A DNA stretch of 64,000 nt from Eudorina sp. 2006-703-Eu-15 (Eukaryota; Chlorophyta; Chlorophyceae; Chlamydomonadales; Volvocaceae). Positions within the stretch are counted from its first letter, which is position 1; the number at the start of each line of letters is the position of its first letter. The translations under genes and the position numbers were made by a program. The DNA lies in assembly GCA_003117195.1 (NCBI GenBank), contig BDSI01000046.1:776713-840712 (forward strand), given 5' to 3'. Positions 9,285 through 18,864 of the stretch are shown in pieces. The notes below the pieces were generated by a model. It made no database searches. It worked only from the letters and a program-made list of their open reading frames with translations, and was not told the origin of the DNA.

Positions 9285-9892
9285 TCTTTTTTTTGGGGGG
9301 TGGGGTTTTTGTTTTTTGGGGGGTGGTTGGGTTTTTTGGGTTTTTTGGGTTTTTTGGGTTTTGGGTTCCTTCTGTTGGGCGGTCTGGTGTGTCTCCTTCT
9401 GTTTGGAGTTCCGGTTTTTTTTTCTGAGAGGGACGTTACCCGGTGTTCCCTGGGGCTGCTGCAGGTTGTTGCTTCCGTTGTTTGCTTTGTGTCTTCTGTG
9501 GCTGCTGCAGTTTGGTGTTGCCCTGCTTCTTTGGGTTGTGTTTGCCTCGTTGCTGTGTCCTGGTTTTGTAGCTGTCTTTTTGGTTTTGTTGTTTGTTGGT
9601 GGGTGGGTTTTCTTTGGCCTTCCGTCTCGCCTGGTGGCCTGGAGTAGGAGGTGCGGCCTTGTTGTGCCGTTTTGCCGCTTTGGGAGCTTTTCTCTCCCTC
9701 TGCCGCCCTGTCCCTGTCCCCGTCCTGTCTGTGAGGTTGGCGTTGCTTGGTTCCCTTTCCTTCTGGTTGGTGCCTCTGGGGCTCGGTTGCGGTGTGGTGG
9801 TCTTTGCTTGCCGTCTGGCCTTCTTCCCGGCTTGCTGCTTGGTCTGCTTCCGTCCCTTTGTCCTTGTAACGTCCCTCTCAGAAAAAAAAAAA
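9285..9892 (+). mobile_element. Element A, copy 8, with G/T expansion and a 25-nt nested insertion
   Basis: The 5' side is an expanded GGGTTTTTT run at 9322-9370. The body holds a 25-nt insertion (9415-9439) made of nine T plus CTGAGAGGGACGTTAC, flanked by CCGG. The 3' end is the family terminus plus about 11 A. It repeats at 14514-14920. Confidence 0.85.
9415..9439 (-). mobile_element. Ultra-short element A insertion (25 nt)
   Basis: Only the last 16 nt of element A (reverse complement CTGAGAGGGACGTTAC) and a nine-base tail are present. CCGG is duplicated at 9411-9414 and 9440-9443. Removing the insertion restores the normal A body GTTCCGGTGTTCCC. A second identical case is at 14653-14677. 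Confidence 0.8.
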
Positions 9893-10133
9893 GGCAGCCG
9901 GCAGGGCTGTGAGGCCCGGAAGGATGTCACCAGGCTGGCCTAGCTGGCCAGGTACGGGGGCAGGTTTGCCGGTGGGTCCACCGTCCCATACACCCAACCC
10001 CAGCCGGTGGCCCCTCGGGGTGCCCAGGTAGCGAAGAGTGAGTGCATGATCAGCTTCCAGGGCTGCCGGCCGGGCTGGGCTAACTGCGTCAGGGTCTTGC
10101 CATGCAGTGCTGTGAGGAAGGAATCCAGGTCCA
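9893..10133 (-). pseudogene. LINE ORF2 fragment, inverted upstream part
   Basis: The minus strand encodes DLDSFLTALHGKTLTQLAQP through to CRLP. It is joined at 10133 to a plus-strand 3' LINE segment. The orientation and order fit the 5' inversion left by twin priming. Confidence 0.8.
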
Positions 10134-11814
10134 GGCTGTGCTGGCCGCCGTGCCTCCAGACTGGCACCAGCTCCTGCCAGGTGGCCTCCTCACCGCAGAA
10201 CTTCCTGAAGCAGCAAATTGGCAAGTGTCACTGGACAGCAACTGGGTCCGCAGCCCGTCCGGAGCTCTACTGGCTGCCCTGCCCAGCGGCCGCCTCGTCA
10301 CCCCTGAACCAACAGCGGCCGGGCCAGCGGCCCCTGACGCGTGGCTGGCGGCCTGTGTCCTGCCAGGCAAAAAGCCGCGCCGCTTCTGGTCCCTGGCGGA
10401 GCGGTTGGCGTACCAGGCTGCCCCGCCGGCTGAGCGGCCGGCCTTGTGGCCAACCGAGAACCAGCTCCTGGGCCCCTGGAGCGAGGTGCAGTGCCACCCC
10501 CTCAGTCATGGCCATGGCACCCTGCCACTGGTACACTACACAGTCTGCGAAACCCGCCGCCGTCTCACAGCTGCACGCCTGGCTTTGGGAGACCACGGCC
10601 CAGGACCCCTGACGCCCGCTGCGTGGCCTACACTCCCGGGTAATCGCAGTGCACTCACGGTCCTGGAGGAGGAATGGAGACGGCAGCATGCAGCCAATCG
10701 GGCCCCCAGCCATAGCAGCTGGTTCAGGATGCACCCAGTCCAGCCTGCAGCCTGGATGCGGCCACGTTGCAACCCACTCTCCCCGTTCACAGCCAGTGTC
10801 ACTCAGCTGCCGGCAACTCAGCGGCGTCCTCACAGCCGGGGGGACCCAGGGGCAGGCCCCTCGACAGCTGGGCCATCTGCCTTCATCAACCACCACCCCG
10901 CAGGGCCGCTGCAAGGGAGCCCGCCGGACCTACCAGATCAGCTGGCCCCCGTGGACCCACCCGCCCCGCCGGAACCACCTGACCTGCCAGACCCACCTGA
11001 CCCGCCTGAACCGCCAGACCCGCCGGGCTTGGGTGCACCCACGGCGGCCCAGAAGCACAAGACCTGGCAGCGGCTGTGGGACAGCCCGGCCAGCAACCGG
11101 GCCAAGGCCCTGGTGTGGCGTCTGCAGCATGCACGGCTCCCGTGCGGCCTGTACCTCGCAACCAAAGGCCGGCCGGACCGCGCCGCCTGCAGCCACCCAC
11201 CCTGCCAACAGCCACAGCAGCAGCCACAGCAGCAGCAGCCGCGGCGATGGCGGCCAGAACTGTGCATGGACAGCTTGACCCACATCTTTGTGGCCTGCCC
11301 GGTGTACAAGGGTGCTCGTGAGTGGCTGGTGGCTCTCTGGAGGGCCATCACCGGGGGGCCCGGCCCCCCAATGATGAGCGTTGAACTGCTGCTGGGAGAC
11401 TGGGCCGCCGCCTGGGGCCAGTACCCAACCAGCCCGGGCCTGCAAACCCTCTGGACCGCCCTTCGGGCCACCTGGCTGTGGGCCGTCTGGTGCCACCACC
11501 AAGCTGCTGACACCGAGCCCTGCCCCTCCGAAGCGGTCGTCACCCAGGTGGTCAGCGAGCTCCAACGGCTCATGTGGGCGCATTTCCGGATGGCAGCGTT
11601 GCCCGACGACACCATGGCTGGGTTGCCACTCTCACACATCACCGCCCAGCTGAAGACAGCTCCGCTGGACGCCTTCGAAGCCTCATGGGCGCATGAAGGT
11701 GTCCTGTGCTCTGTCGAGCGTGCCGAAGGGCAGGCGCCCAGGCTGCGGGTCCATCTGTCCCTGGCCCACCCTGTGCCAGCCCCACAGGCTGCCGCCGCAG
11801 TAATGTCAGATTAG
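10134..11814 (+). pseudogene. LINE ORF2 C-terminal part with zinc motif and stop
   Basis: The longest open stretch of the LINE. It runs from QAVLAAVPPDWHQLLPGG to the natural stop at 11812-11814 (...AAAAVMSD). It contains a Pro-rich block with repeated PPDLPDPPDPPEP units and WQRLWDSPASNRAKALVWRL. A C-terminal Cys/His cluster follows (CSHPPCQQ ... HIFVACPVY) with a Gln-rich insert between the cysteine pairs, matching the zinc motif usual at the end of LINE ORF2. No start codon belongs to it; upstream sequence is inverted LINE. About 90 nt of 3' UTR follow. Confidence 0.85.
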
Positions 11815-11904
11815 TTTTCAGCTCGCAGCTACAGCTACAGCATCAGCTCAGCCCAGCTCAGGGGGGTTTGTTGTGTGAGCCGTTTCCGGTTTGTGTAGGG
11901 CAGA

Positions 11905-12832
11905 AGTGACAGGGGGTTTCAGTTCGGCTTTGTGGGGGGGCCTCGAGGGTGCTGGGGTCTAGGGGGGCCAGTGTTGTAGGGGTAAGGGCCTCCAGTGTTG
12001 GGTTGGCGAGGGAGGGGTGTTCCTGCTTGCTGCGCCCCGCAGGGTACCAGCCCTGGACGTTTCCCTTGCTCGTGGCGTGCTCGTGCTCTGCCGGGCCGGC
12101 GTCTGTTGGCGTGGCTGGTGGAGCGGCGCCCTGTTGTGCGGCCCTGCGGTGTGCTCGTGCTCGAGACCCTACCGAGCGGCACCCGGGTTCGGCCGTGACG
12201 TGCTTGGCGCCTTGGTGTGCTCGTGCCCTGGCCTCCTGTGCCTTGGGCGGCACCTCGGTGCTTTTGGGTTCGTGCGAGCCTGGGGGGTCTGTTTTTGGGG
12301 GGTGGAGGGTTTTGGGTTCCTTCTGTTGGGCGGTCTGGTGTGTCGCCTTCTGTTGAGAGTTCCGGTGTTCTCTGGGGCTGCTGCAGGTTGTTGCTTCCGT
12401 TGTTTGCTTTGTGTCTTCTGTGGCTGCTGCAGTTGGGTGTTGCCCTGCTTCTTTGGGTAGTGTTTGCCTCGTTGCTGTGTTCTGGTTTTGTATCTGTTTT
12501 TCTTTTCTTTTTTTTGTTTTTTGTTGTTTGTTGGTGGGTGGGTCGTCTTTGGCCTTCCGTCTCGCCTGGTGGCCTGGAGTAGGAGGTGCGGCCTTGTTGT
12601 GCCGTTTTGCCGCTTTGGGAGCTTTTCTCTCCCTCTGCCGCCCTGTCCCTGTCCCCGTCCTGTCTGTGAGGTTGGCGTTGCTTGGTTCCCTTTCCTTCTG
12701 GTTGGTGCCTCTGGGGCTCGGTTGCGGTGTGGTGGTCTTTGCTTGCCGTCTGGCCTTCTTCCCGGCTTGCTGCTTGGTCTGCTTCCGTCCCTTTGTCCTT
12801 GTAACGTCCCTCTCAGAAAAAAAAAAAAAAAA
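11905..12832 (+). mobile_element. Element A, copy 9 (full length)
   Basis: Runs from AGTGACAGGGGGTTTCAG, matching the 5' end of copy 3, to GTAACGTCCCTCTCAG plus about 16 A, roughly 928 bp. Together with copy 3 it defines the element. It inserted into the LINE 3' UTR just after the ORF2 stop. Confidence 0.85.
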
Positions 12833-13113
12833 GGTCGATGTGGCCCACCCCGCCACACGGATGGTCTTGACACGCCACCAATGGATCCGGCTTGAGCAGT
12901 GCTCGGCCATTGCACACCAGGGTAGCGTCTTCAGGCAGCAACGACCAGGCTGTGAAGCCGTCGATGCACTTCCGCAGCGCTGCCAGCTGGGGTGGAGAGG
13001 GCTGGACAAAGGAGAAGTGGAAGGCGAGGGCATTGCCCAATACATGCTTGGCCACGTGGACCCTGCCGACGAAGCTGAGGCCATGCCGCCGCCACACCTA
13101 TTCTCCCTAGTGG
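12833..13113 (-). pseudogene. LINE fragment, apparent chimera of two subfamilies
   Basis: The first ~75 nt match the variant at 9090-9155 (reverse complement; VACQDHPCGGVGHID). The rest matches the variant at 8340-8530. It ends in ATTCTCCCTAGTGG, the target of element A copy 10. Confidence 0.75.
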
Positions 13114-13753
13114 TTTTTTTTTTTGTTTGTTTCTGAGAGGGACGTTACAAGGACAAAGGGACGGAAGCAGACCAAGCAGCAAGCCGGGAAGAAGGCCAGA
13201 CGGCAAGCAAAGACCACCACACCGCAACCGAGCCCCAGAGGCACCAACCAGAAGGAAAGGGAACCAAGCAACGCCAACCTCACAGACAGGACGGGGACAG
13301 GGACAGGGCGGCAGAGGGAGAGAAAAGCTCCCAAAGCGGCAAAACGGCACAACAAGGCCGCACCTCCTACTCCAGGCCACCAGGCGAGACGGAAGGCCAA
13401 AGACGACCCACCCACCAACAAACAACAAAAAACAAAAAAAAAGAAAAACAGCTACAAAACCAGAACACAGCAACGAGGCAAACACTACCCAAAGAAGCAG
13501 GGCAACACCCAACTGCAGCAGCCACAGAAGACACAAAGCAAACAACGGAAGCAACAACCTGCAGCAGCCCCAGAGAACACCGGAACTCCCAACAGAAGGA
13601 GACACACCAGACCGCCCAACAGAAGGAACCCAAACCCCCCACCCCCCAAAAACAGACCCCCCAGGCGCGCACGAACCCAAAAGCACCGAGGTGCCGCCCA
13701 AGGCACAGGAGGCCAGGGCACGAGCACACCAAGGCGCCAAGCACGTCACGGCC
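13114..13753 (-). mobile_element. Element A, copy 10, with AGTGG target duplication and known empty site
   Basis: T-rich left end then CTGAGAGGGACG; 5'-truncated right end at CACGGCC. AGTGG is present at 13109-13113 and 13754-13758. The duplicated region near 8525-8533 reads CCCTAGTGGTAAGCC with no insertion and is the empty site. This pair proves mobility. Confidence 0.92.
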
Positions 13754-14513
13754 AGTGGTAAGCCTGCACCGCCGGTGTCGCATCATGCCGATGACACTTT
13801 TTGTTTTTTTACCCAAACCCTGACAAACCCTCACGGTCCGGGACATTGACGTGGACGGCCCCGTGGCCAAGGCCGCCGTCCACCTCTTCTGCCGGGCCAG
13901 CAATGCCAAGGAGAATGCCAGCAAAAGCAAGGGGCTGGTGCTCGGCACCCACCGCGCGGTCCATGGTGTGAATGAGGCTACCGGGGCCCAATTCCCTCTC
14001 CCTGGGGAGGAGCCGCCCCGACACCTTGGGGTGCCGCTCACCACTGATACCACCCTGGCGGCCAACCTCTGCTATGCCAGCCGCATCCAACGGCTGAACA
14101 ACATTGGGCAGGTGTGGCGGCGGCATGGCCTCAGTTTCGTCGGCAGGGTCCACGTCGCCAAGCAGGTTTTGGGCAATGCCCTTGCCTTCCACTTCTCCTT
14201 CGTCCAGCCCTCTCCGCCCCAGCTGGCAGCGCTGCGCAAGTGCGTCGACGGCTTCACAGCCTGGTCGTTGCTGCCTGAAGACGCTACCCTGGTGTGCAAT
14301 GGCCGAGCACTGCTCAAGCCGGATCCATTGGTGGCGTGTCAAGACCATCCGTGTGGCGGGGTGGGCCACATCGACCTGGATTCCTTCCTCACAGCACTGC
14401 ATGGCAAGACCCTGGCGCAGTTAGCCCAGCCCGGCCGGCAGCCCTGGAAGCTGATCATGCACTCACTCTTCGCTACCTGGGCACCCCGAGGGGCCACCGG
14501 CTGGCCCCGGGTC
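13754..14513 (+). pseudogene. LINE RT-to-linker fragment, duplicate of 8521-9284
   Basis: Near base-for-base copy of 8525-9284, with the same T-rich insertion in the HADD box at about 13796-13828. Read frame and end (WAPRGATGW) are the same. Confidence 0.85.
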
Positions 14514-14920
14514 TTTTTTTTGGGGGGTGGGGTTTTTGTTTTTTGGGGGGGGGGGTTGGGTTTTTTGGTTTTTTTGGGTTTTTTGGGTTTTTTGGGTTTT
14601 GGGTTCCTTCTGTTGGGCGGTCTGGTGTGTCTCCTTCTGTTTGGAGTTCCGGTTTTTTTTTCTGAGAGGGACGTTACCCGGTGTTCCCTGGGGCTGCTGC
14701 AGGTTGTTGCTTCCGTTGTTTGCTTTGTGTCTTCTGTGGCTGCTGCAGTTTGGTGTTGCCCTGCTTCTTTGGGTTGTGTTTGCCTCGTTGCTGTGTCCTG
14801 GTTTTGTAGCTGTCTTTTTGGTTTTGTTGTTTGTTGGTGGGTGGGTTTTCTTTGGCCTTCCGTCTCGCCTGGTGGCCTGGAGTAGGAGGTGCGGCCTTGT
14901 TGTGCCGTTTTGCCGCTTTG
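14514..14920 (+). mobile_element. Element A, copy 11 (3'-truncated), duplicate of copy 8
   Basis: Carries the same GGGTTTTTT expansion and the same 25-nt nested insertion (14653-14677, CCGG on both sides). It differs from copy 8 mainly in the length of the G run near 14547. It stops at GCCGCTTTG where a minus-strand LINE 3' end begins. Confidence 0.85.
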
Positions 14921-15233
14921 AAATCTAATCTGACATTACTGCGGCTGCAGCCTGTGGGGCTGGCACAGGGTGGGCCAGGGACAGATGGACCCGCAGCCTG
15001 GGCGCCTGCCCTGTGGCACGCTCGACAGAGCACAGGACACCTTCATGCGCCCATGAGGCTTCGAAGGCGTCCAGCGGAGCTGTCTTCAGCTGGGCGGTGA
15101 TGTGTGAGAGTGGCAACCCAGCCATGGTGTCGTCGGGCAACGCTGCCATCCGGAAATGCACCCACATGAGCCGTTGGAGCTCGCTGACCACCTGGGTGAC
15201 GACCGCTTCAGAGGGGCAGGGCTCGGTGTCAGC
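14921..15233 (-). pseudogene. LINE ORF2 3' end
   Basis: The minus strand encodes ADTEPCPSEAVVTQVVSELQ to the same terminal AAAAVMSD and TAG as at 11814, with few differences. The zinc motif is not included. Confidence 0.85.
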
Positions 15234-15360
15234 GGCCCTGTCTCCCTCTGCAGACAAACCCCGCCATCATTACTTCTGGTCGTGTCGGGTGTTGCAGGCT
15301 GTAGTGGGTCACATGGGTCAAATGGAATCACGCTTAGGGACGCGGCTACGGATTTTTTTT
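15234..15360. other. Unassigned boundary sequence
   Basis: Short non-coding stretch between the retroelement nest and the possible TIR element. It ends in a run of eight T. Nothing recognisable. Confidence 0.5.
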
Positions 15361-16309
15361 GGGCGGGGCCCCAGCGCGAAGGGGCCCCGCCCCCTAGGAT
15401 TGCCCATGTCCGTGTGTGTGTGTGCGCCGTGCGTGGGTAACGGCAAAACGTTCATTATCCGCTAAACTAATTCGCAATATTTGTCATATTAAATGTCCTC
15501 TATTGCAAGGTATCCTTGGTTTGGCTGAAAAAAATTCTTTGCGCACAAACGGTCAAAGCAAAGCTCCGCGGTCTCCATGGACCCGGGTCAACGTCAAACC
15601 AACGCCTCTCGCGCTTATGTTTGTTGCAACAGGTGCCGCGTGATGAATACTTGGATTAGGAATGGGCGGCGCGTGCTAAATTGAATTTCGATAGTGTTCT
15701 GATGTTTGAACATCAAGATACCACCAACATCAAGATTTGCCTTTCTGTCTTGCCAGATGAATACAAATCAACAATATGTATTGAATCCAAGTTTTAAGAT
15801 GCAAAGGGATAGCGTACCGAGTGCCAACGAGTTCTCCAGTTCCGATGGCCCAAAGTCCGGGTCTCACCGCGGCTTTTTCGCACCCTGTTTTTGCCTTACA
15901 TTTGCTATGTAACTATTGATAGCAAACTTTAGAGGTTCACGTCTGCTGCGGGCGTGCAACTGAAGGGTTGCATGCCTGCCGACGGACCAAACAACTGCAG
16001 TTTCACGGCAAAACAAGGATGCTTCAAGCTTGCTTTGTGATCATCTGCTTGACAGACGGATGTGGTAGTGCAGAGGCGACTATCGTTACCATAGTGCCGA
16101 TACGGTGACCGCCGTCGCCGGCGGCGCGTACTGCAGGATGGTTTCGGGGCTGCCGACGTGTTTGGGCTTGGTAAATCTATGCACGCCGATCCCCCTTCAA
16201 CATCAACGACACCCCCAATGGCAACCTTTCACTCTCTCACACTGTTGCGCGGCAATAGAGTTTTCCTTCTAAAGCAAGCGGCCTGTACGGATTATAGGGG
16301 GCCCCGCCC
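15361..16309. mobile_element. Possible non-autonomous DNA transposon with GGGCGGGGCCCC ends
   Basis: GGGCGGGGCCCC at 15361-15372 is matched by its reverse complement GGGGCCCCGCCC at 16298-16309, about 950 bp apart. The left end also forms a perfect 12-bp hairpin with 15381-15392. TTTT abuts both outer edges. The interior is AT-richer than the surroundings and has no credible gene. The ends are short and GC-rich, so chance is possible. Confidence 0.3.
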
Positions 16310-16865
16310 TTTTCCGGCTTCGAGGAAGCCGACCCCTACTTGTCTGAGAGGGACGTTACGGATGACTCATGTGCATCGCTGTGTGCTGAAGGGGTGATGG
16401 TACCTCCCCTTGCCATTGGGATTCAGCTTCTTTCGCTGCTCCTTTAAGAGGCATGGATGTTTGTACAGATGACGATTCGAATGAATTCATAGGCCAATTT
16501 CTTGTGTCACATGTGTGCTGTGTGGGCCATGGGCAACAGCCACATTGTCATAGTAAATCATTACAGTATGACATGGTACATCATCAAACACTCCTGTTGT
16601 TGTTAGACGTCAACATTAGGCAGCATACCTTCTGCACTGTGGGTAACAGCGTTGGACACCGCCCAAACAGCCACTAACAGCCTGTCACAGCCAAGTTATC
16701 GCGACCGTCACTGACATTGCTGGGAACTGTCAGAGCCCAGACGGTGTCTATTCAACAGCCAATAACAGCGGCGCAAATGTTGGCTAAGGCTGTCAGGCTA
16801 ACATTTCCTGACAGGCAAGCCTGTCAGAGCCTGTCAGACCCCCTGAGTTGGTAGGGACTTACAAG
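16310..16865. other. Gene-free stretch with a CTGTCAG-rich patch
   Basis: Contains an isolated 16-nt copy of the element A terminus (CTGAGAGGGACGTTAC, 16344-16359). At about 16,680-16,850, CTGTCA/TGACAG recurs many times in both orientations. No coding signal. Confidence 0.5.
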
Positions 16866-16962
16866 TAGCCGCTCGAGGAGTAGTGGCAGCATCAGAGGAC
16901 CGCCAGACAACATAAAGAAAGGCATCCCGTCCCGAGTCCTGGTTCCTTCAGAAATAAAAAAA
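16866..16962 (+). mobile_element. SINE, 5'-truncated copy
   Basis: Only the last ~85 nt of the SINE (from TAGCCGCTCGAGGAGTAG) with an A-rich tail containing one T. It is directly followed by another truncated copy. Confidence 0.85.
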
Positions 16963-17188
16963 GTTGTCAGGGGTGTGACGAGGAGGAGGGTGCCCACGTC
17001 CCTGTCCCGTCTGGAGGTTTACAAGACTATCACCCAACCTAAGTCATCCAGCTGGCCTGTGGAGACGCCCAGAAGCCCGGCCCCCTAGCCGCTCGAGGAG
17101 TAGTGGCAGCATCAGAGGACCGCCAGACAACATAAAAGAAAGTAAGGCACCCCGTCCCGAGTCCTGGTTCCTTCAGAAAATAAAAAAA
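16963..17188 (+). mobile_element. SINE, second 5'-truncated copy in tandem
   Basis: Starts at GTTGTCAGGGGTGTGACG, beyond the tRNA-like head, and runs to the terminus with a T-interrupted A tail. Both tandem copies share AGGAGTAGTGGCAGC rather than the TGGAGTAG of copies 1 and 2, so they are of one subfamily. Confidence 0.85.
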
Positions 17189-18178
17189 GAAGGCCAAAGA
17201 AACCAACACAACAACAGCAACAAACCAAAACAACAGCAACGAAACCAAGACACAGGCGACGAGGCAACAACAACCCAAAGAAAGCAGGGCGACACCCGAA
17301 GCCAAAGAAAACTACGGGAGCAACAACCTGCAACAACCCCAGGGAACACGGGAACTCCTAACAGAGGGAGACACACCAGACCGCTCAAACAGACGGAGCC
17401 CAACCCCCGACCCCCCAAAACAGACCCTCCAGACTCGCACAGACACAAAAAAACAGTAAGGTGCCGCCCAAGCCACTGTAGGCCAGGGCACGAGCACACC
17501 CAGGGTCCAAGCCCGACACGGCCGAATTTGGATTTTTTTTATTTTCTGAAGGAACCAGGACTCGGGACGGTGTGCCTTTCTTTATGTTGTCTGGCGGTCC
17601 TCTGATGCTGCCACTACTCCACGAGCGGCTAGCGGGCCGGGCTTCTGGGCGTCTCCACAGGCCAGCTGGATGACTTAGGATGGGTGAGAGTCTTGTAAAC
17701 CTCCAGACGGGACAGGGCCGGGTGGGCACCCTCCATCTCGTCACACCCCTGACAACTTGCCAGTGACTGGGGTCGATCCCGGGACCTCCCGGGGGGATAT
17801 GCGTGGTTTCCCTGTCGCCAGCCAAAGCGCCTCATTGTCACCCACTGGGGGTGCAGGTAAGTTCAGCAGTCAGGTAAATGGGTGCCGCTCGGTAGGGTCC
17901 CGAGCACGAGCACACCTCAGGGCCGCACAACAGGGCGCCGCTCAACCAGCCACACCATCAGGCGCCGACCCGGCCGAGCACGAGCACGCCACGAGCAAGG
18001 GATGGAAACGTCTAGGTCCGTCACCCTGCGGGACCACGGCAGGGCGCAGCAGGCAGGCACCCCCCTCCCTCGCCAACCCAGCCCTGGAGGCCTTCACCCC
18101 CACAACACCGGCCCCCAGGCTCCCCCTAGACCCCTGCACCCTCAAGCCTCCCCCACAAAAACGAAACTAACCCCCCCT
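17189..18178 (-). mobile_element. Diverged element A with a SINE inside
   Basis: About 17,189-17,530 and 17,880-18,178 together match the 5' two thirds of element A in antisense (GAGGGAGACACACCAGACCG, GGTGCCGCCCAAG, GGGCACGAGCACACC). Drift is much greater than in the 1-15 kb copies. It ends at CCCCCCTTCACTAC, confirming the family 5' end. A minus-strand SINE interrupts it at 17,533-17,872. An older subfamily. Confidence 0.8.
17533..17872 (-). mobile_element. SINE, near full-length copy on the minus strand
   Basis: Poly(T) and CTGAAGGAACCAGGACTC on the left. The B-box-like core is at about 17,770-17,785, and the outer block ending GGGGGTGCAGGTAAGT is on the right. This copy and copy 1 fix the SINE length at about 330-340 bp including tail. 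Confidence 0.85.
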
Positions 18179-18218
18179 TCACTACTGCCCTCCACAAGCC
18201 GAAAACTGCTGAACTGGT

Positions 18219-18299
18219 TCTCTGCTTGCCCCTTCCGGCTTGCAGCATGGGATGGCTTCCGTCCCTTTCGTCCTTGTAACGTCCCTCTCAGAAAAAAAA
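18219..18299 (+). mobile_element. Element A 3'-end fragment
   Basis: About 70 nt of the family 3' end (CCTTGTAACGTCCCTCTCAG) and eight A. It immediately abuts a LINE endonuclease fragment. Confidence 0.8.
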
Positions 18300-18545
18300 T
18301 ACCCAGTTTGGATTGAAAATATTGGTCTAGCTTTTGGGATTTGTCCAAGTGTTAGTAATTCTACAAAAAATGTCACAGCATCCCCAGAGGGGAATGTAAA
18401 GACAAAATTGTTCCGCCGACGGTCCCAGAATGCAGTTGAGGTCGCCCCCAAGTATGACGTGGCCGTCGGTGTCCAAGTACGGCTGCAGCCCCGTGAAGAA
18501 GTCTGGCTTAGCGGCTGTTGCTGGCGGGGCATACACACTGGGAAT
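18300..18545 (-). pseudogene. LINE endonuclease (APE/EEP) fragment
   Basis: The minus strand encodes SVYAPPATAAKPDFFTGLQP and DTDGHVILGGDLNCILGPS. This matches the exonuclease-endonuclease-phosphatase fold motif in which GGD(F/L)N carries metal-binding Asp and Asn, used by LINEs to nick target DNA. A frame break follows GPS near 18,420. It may be the 5' part of the LINE seen at 5453-14513, but no overlap proves it. Confidence 0.75.
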
Positions 18546-18710
18546 TTCGGGGACCCTTGGGGGCCTCGGGGACCCTTGTGGAGTTTCAGGCCTCGGGGAC
18601 CCTTGGGGGCCTCGGGGACCCTCTGGGGATTTTGGGCCTCAGGGACCCTCGGGGAATATCGTGGACCCTCGGAGTGGTCCTTGGGTGCCCGGCGTTGTGA
18701 GTCCTTATCT
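18545..18710. repeat. Degenerate GGGGACCC(T)CTCGG-type minisatellite
   Basis: Roughly 18-20 bp units built on GGCCTCGGGGACCCTTGG recur about seven times with drift. Non-coding in all frames. Confidence 0.7.
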
Positions 18711-18864
18711 CGCAGGTCTTCTTCGCTTTGTGTTTCGCGAGACGTCTCCCGGACGGCGCCCTGCTGCTGCCCGTCAGCCGGCTGCGGCCCGGTGGGGGTC
18801 CTATCTACTCAACGATGCACGCTATCCACACCAACGCCTACTACGGACCCCGCCTGCTGCTGAC

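Noticed and set aside
9322..9370. Telomeric repeat
   Set aside because: The unit is GGGTTTTTT rather than the algal TTTTAGGG, and it lies within a transposable element.
10102..11814. A 570-codon ORF starting at an ATG at 10102
   Set aside because: The first ~10 codons come from an inverted LINE piece. Only the part from 10134 is real LINE ORF2, so the start is artificial.
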